Shown here: one piece after another, positions 1 to 4,822 of the stretch | How the letters are laid out: each line of letters opens with the position of its first letter | Numbering within the stretch: the first letter of the stretch is position 1 | Position numbers and translations under genes: made by a program | The notes under the pieces: model-generated | What the model saw: only the letters and a program-made list of their open reading frames with translations | Told to the model about the DNA's origin: nothing | Database searches by the model: none | Origin: Candidatus Alkanophagales archaeon | GTDB taxonomy: Archaea > Halobacteriota > Syntropharchaeia > Alkanophagales > B39-G2 | NCBI GenBank assembly: GCA_003661185.1 | Contig: QMVQ01000135.1 | Coordinates: 1-5,016, forward strand | Direction of reading: 5' to 3' | Length of the DNA stretch: 5,016 nucleotides

Positions 1-195
1 CAGGAAGAGCTGCCACGACACTCCCTTGGACCTCAGCTCCTCCTTCCACGCGTCCCACAGATACTTCGGAAGCCCCCAAGCGCTCAGCACGTACGTGTTA
101 TAGACGCTCCATCTCTCCATGAACGACCACTCCGGCGATTTAGCCTTCTCGAGCGCCGTCTTCCTCAGATCCTCCGGCTCTTGGGGAACCTGCAT
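1..195 (-). CDS. 5' part of an unrecognised tryptophan-rich protein (runs off the left edge)
   Basis: Reading the complement from the ATG at 195-193 gives 65 uninterrupted codons up to the window edge; the rest of the gene lies outside. I do not recognise the family. The visible part is soluble-looking and mostly helical, with an acidic/basic N-terminus (MQVPQEPEDLRK) and six tryptophans in 65 residues (W23, W29, W40, W47, W50, W61), a high density that suggests a folded aromatic-rich domain rather than chance translation. Codons are GAG/AAG/CTG-rich like those of the atwA gene next door, which supports real coding. There is no signal peptide or membrane segment. No Shine-Dalgarno precedes the ATG, but a TATATA element is centred about 27 bases upstream, so the mRNA is probably leaderless. 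It is divergent from atwA. Existence is reasonably supported by codon use and promoter placement; function is unknown. Confidence 0.6.
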   Translation of the reverse strand, partial: MQVPQEPEDLRKTALEKAKSPEWSFMERWSVYNTYVLSAWGLPKYLWDAWKEELRSKGVSWQLFL

Positions 196-219
196 CAGAG
201 TATGTATGTGGGACACACA

Positions 220-225
220 TATATA
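220..225 (-). promoter_or_regulatory. TATA box for the leftward gene
   Basis: On the minus strand this reads TATATA, preceded by a purine stretch (GCAAAG) that could act as a BRE. Its centre is about 27-28 bases from the ATG at 195, so transcription would be expected to start at or within a few bases of the start codon, giving a leaderless message. Inferred from spacing only. Confidence 0.55.
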
Positions 226-250
226 CTTTGCCTCACGACCGCCCTGCGAC

Positions 251-265
251 CGTCCTAGGGGGACG
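251..265. repeat. Short inverted repeat between divergent promoters
   Basis: CGTCC (251-255) and GGACG (261-265) are perfect 5-base arms around a 5-base spacer that contains part of a CCTAGG palindrome. It lies between the two divergent TATA boxes (220-225 and about 308-316), where an operator would sit. Nearby CGACCG occurs twice (236-241 and 247-252). The arms are short enough to arise by chance, so an operator role is only a suggestion. Confidence 0.25.
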
Positions 266-307
266 CCGACACAACATAACTTCGAGCTCATCATGCCGAC
301 GGGAAGG

Positions 308-318
308 AAAATATATAT
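308..318 (+). promoter_or_regulatory. Probable TATA box of atwA
   Basis: A run of alternating A/T (AAATATATATA) preceded by purines (GGGAAGG), matching an archaeal BRE/TATA arrangement. Transcription would start near 338-342, leaving a leader of about 25 bases that carries the strong Shine-Dalgarno at 353-359. Confidence 0.6.
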
Positions 319-352
319 ACATCTGCGCCCATAAAATCTTCTAACGAGCCAC

Positions 353-359
353 AAGGAGG
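353..359 (+). promoter_or_regulatory. Shine-Dalgarno that decides the atwA start
   Basis: AAGGAGG directly abuts the ATG at 360-362, leaving no spacer for that codon, but sits 6 bases before the in-frame ATG at 366-368. Normal ribosome spacing therefore favours 366 as the start. Confidence 0.75.
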
Positions 360-365
360 ATGCAG

Positions 366-1988
366 ATGAGCGAGGAGAAGGAGGTTTTTCTGATAGTAGA
401 AAACATAGGTATTACCTTTAAGGACGTGCCCGTCCTCGAAGGTATAAACTTCAAAGTGAAAGAGGGGCAGGGCTTCGGCATCCTCGGGAAGAGCGGTTGC
501 GGCAAGACCGTGCTGATGAACATAATACGGGGCATCCCAGAATACAAGCCGACTACTGGGCGTATCATCTTCAGGGTCGCCGCCTGCCAGAACCCGGAGT
601 GCCGCTGGGTCGAGCCGCCGAGCAAGAAAGGGCAGAAGTGCGAGAAGTGCGGCTCGGAGCTCAAGCTTGAGGAGGTTGATTACTGGAAGGCGCTTGAGGA
701 GAAACAAGTCATCGGACGCCGCATCTATGACCGGATAGCGCTGATGATTCAGCGGACGTTCGCCCTGTTCGGCGAGTCGCCGGTCATCGTGAACGTGCAG
801 GAGGCGCTTGCGGACGCCGGCGTGCCGAAGCACCTCCAGATGCCGAGGGCTATGGAGATTTTGAAGAAGGTAAAGTTGCTGCACCGGGCGACGCACATCG
901 CACGAGACATCAGCGGCGGCGAGAAGCAGCGGACGGTCTTCGCCATGTGTCTCGCCAAGAACCCGATCTTGTTCCTTGCGGACGAGCCGACGGGCACCCT
1001 CGACCCAATAACCTCGCAGGCGGTCCACGACTGCATGCTCGACGCACAGAAAGATGGCATCACGATGCTTGTGACGTCACATTGGCCCGATGCGCTTGTT
1101 GCGACCACCTCCGAGTCAATACTGCTTGAGAAGGGCAAGCAGGTCGCCGGTCCAGGACCCTCTGCTGAGATTCGAGATAAGTTCATGGAGACTTTCGAGA
1201 TGCCGCCCATCGAGCGGCGGAAGTGCGATAACCCGATTATCAAGGTTGAAAAGGCACGAAAATACTTCTACACCTACGATAGGGGCTTGATAAAGGCGGT
1301 TGATGACGTTGACCTCACAATCTACGAGGGTGAGATTTTCGGGCTCGTCGGTGTTTCCGGCAGCGGGAAGACCACGCTCTTCAAGATGATTGCCGGACTG
1401 ATACAACCATCACGAGGGCGTATTCTGGTAAGGCTCGAAGACGAGTGGATTGACCTGCGGGAGCTTGGACCTGAGGGCAAAGGGCGGGTCACGCCATACA
1501 TAAGCATGCTGCATCAGGTCTACACGGTGCATCCGAACCTGAACGTGTATGAGAACCTCGCGGGCGCCTTGCCCTATGACCTGCCGTCGGACGTGCTTGC
1601 CGATAAGATATATGCGACGATGCGAGCCGTCGGCTTTACCGACGACGAGACAGATAAGATTCTCTACGCATACCCGGACATGTTGAGCGAAGGCGAGCGC
1701 CACCGCCTTGCATTTGCGAGAGCACTCATGACCGACCCGAAAATCGTGCTGCTTGACGAGCCAACAGGGACTGCGGACCCGTTGACGAGACTTGAAATCG
1801 TGAAGTCCATCAAGAAGGCGCGGGATACGCTCGGGCAGACTTACATCATCGTGTCGCACGACATGGACTTCATCGATATGGTCTGCGACCGCGCCGCCCT
1901 GATGCGCGTTGGGAAAATCATCGTGGAGGGCGACCCTTCCGAGGTCGTGAAAGTGATGCAAGAGGTCGAGACACCTCTTGGCATTTAA
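366..1988 (+). CDS. atwA: Methyl-coenzyme M reductase activation component A2 (double ABC ATPase)
   Basis: 540 residues from the ATG at 366. This is a cytoplasmic, soluble ABC protein with two nucleotide-binding domains and no membrane segment. In the known family, component A2 provides ATP-dependent activation of methyl-CoM reductase, helping reduce F430 nickel to Ni(I) together with the McrC-containing A3a complex. Domain 1: Walker A GKSGCGKT (41-48), a four-cysteine zinc-ribbon-like insert (C74, C79, C92, C95), Q129, signature SGGEKQ (183-188), Walker B ILFLADEP (201-208), switch H239. Domain 2: Walker A GVSGSGKTT (329-337), Q384, signature LSEGERHR (440-447), Walker B IVLLDEP (460-466), H498. 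All catalytic positions look intact. No mcr genes are visible here, so it stands apart from them. Alternatives such as an importer ATPase are unlikely given the fused domains and the cysteine insert. The ATG at 360 would add only two residues. Confidence 0.93.
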   Translation: MSEEKEVFLIVENIGITFKDVPVLEGINFKVKEGQGFGILGKSGCGKTVLMNIIRGIPEYKPTTGRIIFRVAACQNPECRWVEPPSKKGQKCEKCGSELKLEEVDYWKALEEKQVIGRRIYDRIALMIQRTFALFGESPVIVNVQEALADAGVPKHLQMPRAMEILKKVKLLHRATHIARDISGGEKQRTVFAMCLAKNPILFLADEPTGTLDPITSQAVHDCMLDAQKDGITMLVTSHWPDALVATTSESILLEKGKQVAGPGPSAEIRDKFMETFEMPPIERRKCDNPIIKVEKARKYFYTYDRGLIKAVDDVDLTIYEGEIFGLVGVSGSGKTTLFKMIAGLIQPSRGRILVRLEDEWIDLRELGPEGKGRVTPYISMLHQVYTVHPNLNVYENLAGALPYDLPSDVLADKIYATMRAVGFTDDETDKILYAYPDMLSEGERHRLAFARALMTDPKIVLLDEPTGTADPLTRLEIVKSIKKARDTLGQTYIIVSHDMDFIDMVCDRAALMRVGKIIVEGDPSEVVKVMQEVETPLGI

Positions 1989-2010
1989 CCCTTTTCTTCA
2001 TTTTTCTTAA
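1989..2010 (+). terminator. T-rich terminator after atwA
   Basis: Immediately after the TAA stop, pyrimidine-rich DNA carries T4, T2 and T5 runs (CTTTTCTTCATTTTTCTT) without a hairpin, typical of archaeal intrinsic termination. A second run of seven T at 2054-2060 could serve as a backup. Confidence 0.6.
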
Positions 2011-2062
2011 TTCTACCCCCACGAATCTTGGACGAATTTGAGCATTCTATACCTTTTTTTCA

Positions 2063-2090
2063 AAATAAATAGCAGATATTTGAAATAAAT
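2063..2090. repeat. Direct repeat of AAATAAAT, 20 bases apart
   Basis: AAATAAAT occurs at 2063-2070 and 2083-2090, a repeat period of exactly 20 bases (about two helical turns), in the AT-rich gap upstream of the Roadblock gene promoter. The spacing suits a dimeric DNA-binding protein, but the sequence is low-complexity and chance is a realistic explanation. Apart from T-tracts and the promoter at 2131-2138, nothing else is seen in the gap between 1989 and 2175. Confidence 0.25.
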
Positions 2091-2130
2091 TGACTCATGT
2101 CTGAAACTTAACTTGCAACGTAGGCAAAGG

Positions 2131-2138
2131 TTATTATA
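2131..2138 (+). promoter_or_regulatory. Probable TATA box of the Roadblock gene
   Basis: TTATTATA preceded by purine-rich GGCAAAGG (BRE-like). A start of transcription about 25 bases downstream would be near 2160, just ahead of the GGGGGTGG ribosome binding site at 2161-2168. This fits a GTG start at 2176 and argues against a longer protein starting at the TTG at 2113. Confidence 0.5.
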
Positions 2139-2160
2139 CGCCTTCGGCAAACGAATTGTC

Positions 2161-2168
2161 GGGGGTGG
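2161..2168 (+). promoter_or_regulatory. Ribosome binding site of the Roadblock gene
   Basis: GGGGGTGG contains GGTG, which pairs with the archaeal 16S anti-Shine-Dalgarno, and ends 7 bases before the GTG at 2176. It is the main reason to choose that start. Confidence 0.6.
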
Positions 2169-2175
2169 TTTCAAG

Positions 2176-2538
2176 GTGCCTATAGACAGAATACTAAGCG
2201 ACATGCTGCGGCGAATAGATGGGGCAATAGCTATCGGCATTATCGGATATGATGGCATTATTGTGGAGCATGTCACTAATGACCCAAGCTTCAACCCCGA
2301 AGTCGCAGCCGCCGAAGCTAACACGTCGTTGATTACTGCAAAGAAAACCATGGAGAACTTCGGCGGTGGGAATGTCATTGATATCCTCATAACTGCAGAA
2401 CGTGTCATGTTTTATCTGCGCCCTCTGAACAAAGATTATTGGTTGGGAGTATCCCTTGACCCCAATAAAGCAAACCTTGGAAAGCTCAGATTAGAAGTTA
2501 AAAAGGCAGTGCCCATGCTTCAGAGAGAAATTTCATGA
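2176..2538 (+). CDS. Roadblock/LC7 (MglB-like) family protein
   Basis: 120 residues from the GTG at 2176, the usual length for a single stand-alone Roadblock/LC7 domain. The order of features fits the fold: an N-terminal helix (IDRILSDMLRRI), a strand and turn with the typical G-x-D-G element (AIAIGIIGYDGIIVEHV), a central helix (AAEANTSLITAKKTMEN), strands (NVIDILITAERVMFYLRPL and YWLGVSLDP) and a C-terminal helix (GKLRLEVKKAVPML). Family members usually dimerise and regulate or scaffold small Ras-like GTPases such as MglA; no GTPase is visible in this window. The TTG at 2113 would add a basic 21-residue extension that covers the apparent promoter, so it is rejected. The next gene starts 56 bases after the stop on the same strand and may be co-transcribed. 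Family assignment is by motif and length, not by search. Confidence 0.82.
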   Translation: MPIDRILSDMLRRIDGAIAIGIIGYDGIIVEHVTNDPSFNPEVAAAEANTSLITAKKTMENFGGGNVIDILITAERVMFYLRPLNKDYWLGVSLDPNKANLGKLRLEVKKAVPMLQREIS

Positions 2539-2553
2539 TGACTCCCTCCTCCC

Positions 2554-2580
2554 TTCTCTTTTTCTTTTTTGACTCTTTTT
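2554..2580 (+). terminator. T-rich spacer, possible terminator or partial attenuator
   Basis: Between the Roadblock stop and the next start, pyrimidine-rich DNA carries T5, T6 and T5 runs. It could end the Roadblock transcript or only reduce read-through. TTTTTAAAA at 2576-2584 also resembles a TATA box, but at about 15 bases from the ATG at 2595 it is too close to serve that codon. Confidence 0.45.
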
Positions 2581-2594
2581 AAAAGGCGAAGAGT

Positions 2595-3623
2595 ATGGAA
2601 TTGCCCACTGGAGAATTTGTGCGGCGAGATATGAATTTAGAAGAGTTAGAACTCAAAAATGTGATACAAGAGTTAAGTAGGGAGAAGTTTGACGGTTATA
2701 TCAGAATTTCCATATTTATTAGCCCTGGGATGTATAAGGACCGTTATTTACTCTTCGAAAGGGGCAGGCTGATAGGCTGCGAGGTGGACGCCGAAGATGG
2801 GACTAAATACGGGGAAGCGGCGTTAGAAAGTATATTCGATTTTGAAGGGAAGAAGGGCTACGTGGACATAGCTCGTCTTGAAAAGCTGGAGTTGGAGGCT
2901 GCGAAGGAATGGAACAAAAATGCTATCTTAAAAGAGAGCAAGCGGCTTTTTGGCGATATAAGCGTGTTCGAGCTTATGGCGAGTCCCGACAAGGATGTTT
3001 ACGTTAAGGGCGAGCAACTTGCCCTCAAGGTTGAAATAGATGCAGAAGCAGATGGCGTTTTCGACGTTTCTGTGAGGTTTGAGACTGAAGGTGAGAGTGT
3101 TGAGTTCGAAGACAAATTGGAGGTCAAGCGGGAGCATGCCGAAAAAGAGTTCAGAATACCTATAAAATCCGCAGGGACTGGTAGGATTTCAGTAAGTGCG
3201 CACCCTACGGGCTTAGAGGAGAAGAAAAAGGTTGTGGAGCGAAGTGTCATAATAAAAGCCGACGAGGGAATCAACGAGAGCATAAAACGCATTAAAGCCC
3301 TCACGGAGGATGTGAAAAAATTGAAGGAAAGAATAAAAATGGATATAAAAGAGAGAATAATCGCAGAGGGGCTCTCGCATCTTGTAATCGAAGAAGAAGT
3401 AAGGAACTTCATTGAAGAAATGATAAAGGAGCTGGAAAAGCAATATAAGATGAAAATCCGCAGTTTTGTCGTCAATGTGGACGGGAAAAAGGCAAAAATC
3501 TCGTTGGAATACTCACCGAGAGCATTCAGACGAGTGCCTGCGTCGAAAATAGAAGCGATGGTCGCTGCGGAGGTAAGTGAAAAATTCGGGCTTGACGTGG
3601 AAATCAAAGCGAAACGCATCTAA
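2595..3623 (+). CDS. PATAN/DUF4388- or DUF2226-like multidomain protein, function unknown
   Basis: 342 residues, acidic and basic, with no signal peptide or membrane span, so probably cytoplasmic. Residues 1-122 resemble PATAN/DUF4388 or archaeal DUF2226 proteins: FDGYIRIS (32-39), a hydrophobic strand then LFERGRLIGCE (53-63), YGEAALESIF (72-81), GKKGYVDI (85-92). Residues about 124-225 are beta-rich, starting VYVKGEQ (134-140), and look like an Ig-like or macroglobulin-like sandwich. Residues about 228-285 are charged helix, likely coiled coil; about 286-342 form a small alpha/beta tail. PATAN-type domains elsewhere accompany Roadblock proteins and small GTPases, so the upstream Roadblock gene is a plausible partner (inference). 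Start: ATG at 2595 follows a weak AAGGCGA; the in-frame ATG at 2631 would lose the first 12 residues and fits the TATA-like element at 2576-2584 better. Its stop overlaps the stop of the convergent membrane-protein gene. Confidence 0.75.
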   Translation: MELPTGEFVRRDMNLEELELKNVIQELSREKFDGYIRISIFISPGMYKDRYLLFERGRLIGCEVDAEDGTKYGEAALESIFDFEGKKGYVDIARLEKLELEAAKEWNKNAILKESKRLFGDISVFELMASPDKDVYVKGEQLALKVEIDAEADGVFDVSVRFETEGESVEFEDKLEVKREHAEKEFRIPIKSAGTGRISVSAHPTGLEEKKKVVERSVIIKADEGINESIKRIKALTEDVKKLKERIKMDIKERIIAEGLSHLVIEEEVRNFIEEMIKELEKQYKMKIRSFVVNVDGKKAKISLEYSPRAFRRVPASKIEAMVAAEVSEKFGLDVEIKAKRI

Positions 3624-3823
3624 CGGAACGCATTCAACCTTTTAAGCCTTTTCAGCTCATCGATGCTCCTGAGCAGCTTGCGCGCCTCCTCGTCTGAAAA
3701 TTCAGTCCTTGACTTTATCCTGCTGATTTCCATAGTAAGGAGTCGTATTTTCACATACATCACTGAGATGATGATAAGGGAGATGGCAAGTGCTATGCCG
3801 AGCATCACTTCCATGGCGCCCAC
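3620..3823 (-). CDS. Small single-pass membrane protein with cytoplasmic coiled coil
   Basis: 67 residues from a GTG at 3823-3821. It has one hydrophobic segment (about residues 5-24: VMLGIALAISLIIISVMYV), then KIR and a charged, heptad-like helix to the end. By the positive-inside rule the helix faces the cytoplasm. The gene begins inside the minD-like gene, overlapping it by 19 bases in another frame, and TGAGG lies just before its start, so translation is probably coupled to minD. This makes it a candidate membrane partner or receptor for the MinD-like ATPase (inference). An ATG at 3814-3812 is an alternative start, shortening it by three residues. Its TAG stop overlaps the stop of the convergent 342-residue gene. 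I know no named family; the length and layout loosely recall FtsB/FtsL-type small coiled-coil proteins, but that is not evidence of homology. Confidence 0.72.
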   Translation of the reverse strand: MGAMEVMLGIALAISLIIISVMYVKIRLLTMEISRIKSRTEFSDEEARKLLRSIDELKRLKRLNAFR

Positions 3824-4659
3824 TTCCTCACCCCCACAAGAGGCAACTTTCTCGCCTTTTTCACCTCAGCCTTCTTCATCTCGTCGCCGAAAACCGCTTT
3901 TATCAGCTTATTTATGAAACTCTCTTTCTTCGTGAGCTCTTCTTCTTCCGGCACGTATTCGCCGGCGAGTTTCGCTGCTATCCTCTTGAAAGAGCGGGCT
4001 GCTGGCGCCTCCGGGTTCCAAAGGACCAACGGTATTTTCATGGCTGCTGCCTTCCTGACATTTATATCCTCAGGGATTGTTTCTATAATCGTGACTTCGA
4101 GCAATTCGCTTATCTTGTCCCTCGTAAGCTCTATTTTCTCCCCGACCACCTTGTTCAGTATGGCATTCTCCACACGGCTCCCGACCATTTCAGCGACGGC
4201 TTTCGTCTTCAGCGCATCCACGATTGAAGGAATCTCTGGATTCACGACGAGGATGACCTCATCCGCAAGCGAAAGGGGCACGATTACTTCCTTACTCAGC
4301 CCCGCCGCCGCATCTATTATCACGAAATCATATTTCCCAAGGAGGTCGCTCATCACATGCTTTAAATGCTCAGGATTCGCCTTCTGAAAGCCTTTTATGG
4401 AAATGCCGCCGGGCACGATGTCCACGCCGCCCGGTCCTGTATATATTGCGTCGTCTATCTCCGCATCGCCCGCTAGGACGTCATGTAAAGTTCTCCTGTG
4501 CCCTCCGAAGTCCACGAGGAGCTCTAGATTCGCCATACTGACGTCACAGTCCATGACCAGTGTTTTATTGCCGAGCATCGCAAGAGCAGTCCCAATGTTA
4601 AGCGCCAAAGTCGTTTTTCCTGTTCCACCCTTACCAGACGCTATCGTATAGACCCTCAC
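3805..4659 (-). CDS. minD: MinD/ParA-family ATPase
   Basis: 284 residues from a GTG at 4659-4657. MinD-family ATPases dimerise on ATP and bind membranes or partners to position cell structures. Deviant Walker A GKGGTGKTT (9-17) has both signature Lys10 and catalytic Lys15; D37-x-D39 follows in MDCDVSMANLELL; the Walker B/switch II motif is FVIIDAAAGL (112-121), where the usual DxPAG proline is alanine. The C-terminus has an amphipathic helix SFINKLIKAVFG (247-258), like the membrane-targeting helix of MinD, followed by a basic 26-residue tail (259-284) that is longer than expected after such a helix. No Shine-Dalgarno is visible upstream; a TATA box sits about 27 bases before the GTG. The small membrane-protein gene follows with overlap. 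Archaea carry several MinD paralogues with differing roles, so cell-division function is not assured; the gene symbol marks the family only. Confidence 0.88.
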   Translation of the reverse strand: MRVYTIASGKGGTGKTTLALNIGTALAMLGNKTLVMDCDVSMANLELLVDFGGHRRTLHDVLAGDAEIDDAIYTGPGGVDIVPGGISIKGFQKANPEHLKHVMSDLLGKYDFVIIDAAAGLSKEVIVPLSLADEVILVVNPEIPSIVDALKTKAVAEMVGSRVENAILNKVVGEKIELTRDKISELLEVTIIETIPEDINVRKAAAMKIPLVLWNPEAPAARSFKRIAAKLAGEYVPEEEELTKKESFINKLIKAVFGDEMKKAEVKKARKLPLVGVRKWAPWK

Positions 4660-4682
4660 GCTTTTTCAATTTGTTTGTGCTG

Positions 4683-4690
4683 ATATAAAA
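4683..4690 (-). promoter_or_regulatory. TATA box of the minD-like gene
   Basis: Reads TTTTATAT on the minus strand, centred about 27 bases from the GTG start at 4659. With no recognisable Shine-Dalgarno in between, the transcript likely begins at or next to the start codon. Confidence 0.55.
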
Positions 4691-4696
4691 TAACCC

Positions 4697-4711
4697 AAAA
4701 CGGCAAGTTTT
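4697..4711. repeat. Short inverted repeat upstream of minD
   Basis: AAAAC (4697-4701) and GTTTT (4707-4711) are perfect 5-base arms with a 5-base spacer, just upstream of the minD TATA box. It is placed like an operator or activator site, but such short AT-rich arms are common by chance. Confidence 0.2.
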
Positions 4712-4791
4712 CTGAAAAAAATTGCTCATTCTACTTCAAAACATCTGTAAGGATGGCATCGCTAATGCAATTAAAGTTGATGAAGTAAAAG

Positions 4792-4798
4792 TTTTTAA
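4792..4798 (+). promoter_or_regulatory. TATA box of the CooC-like gene
   Basis: TTTTTAA preceded by a purine-rich AAGTAAAAG that fits a BRE. Its centre is about 28 bases before the ATG at 4823, again suggesting a leaderless or nearly leaderless transcript. Confidence 0.5.
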
Positions 4799-4822
4799 CG
4801 AGCTCTGCGAACGATATTAGGA

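Noticed and set aside
201..221. Imperfect palindrome around TGTG-GGA-CACA near the leftward gene start
   Set aside because: Only four bases pair perfectly before mismatches, and alternating purine/pyrimidine DNA near a TATA box often looks palindromic.
119..334. Plus-strand open frame over the atwA upstream region
   Set aside because: It covers both divergent TATA boxes and runs antisense to the better-supported leftward gene.
291..1028. Long minus-strand open frame (245 codons) opposite atwA
   Set aside because: It lies entirely against the well-supported atwA coding strand and its 5' leader, has no recognisable motif, and long antisense frames are expected opposite G/C-ending codons.
1410..1961. 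Minus-strand open frame (183 codons) opposite the second ABC domain
   Set aside because: Antisense shadow of atwA: no motifs, histidine/valine-rich translation typical of reversed ABC coding sequence.
2113..2175. TTG start extending the Roadblock protein by 21 residues
   Set aside because: No ribosome binding site precedes it, the added residues are basic and unlike the family, and the extension would cover the likely promoter at 2131-2138.
2999..3619. Minus-strand open frame (206 codons) opposite the 342-residue gene
   Set aside because: Serine/phenylalanine/leucine-rich low-complexity translation typical of the reverse of lysine/glutamate-rich coding DNA.
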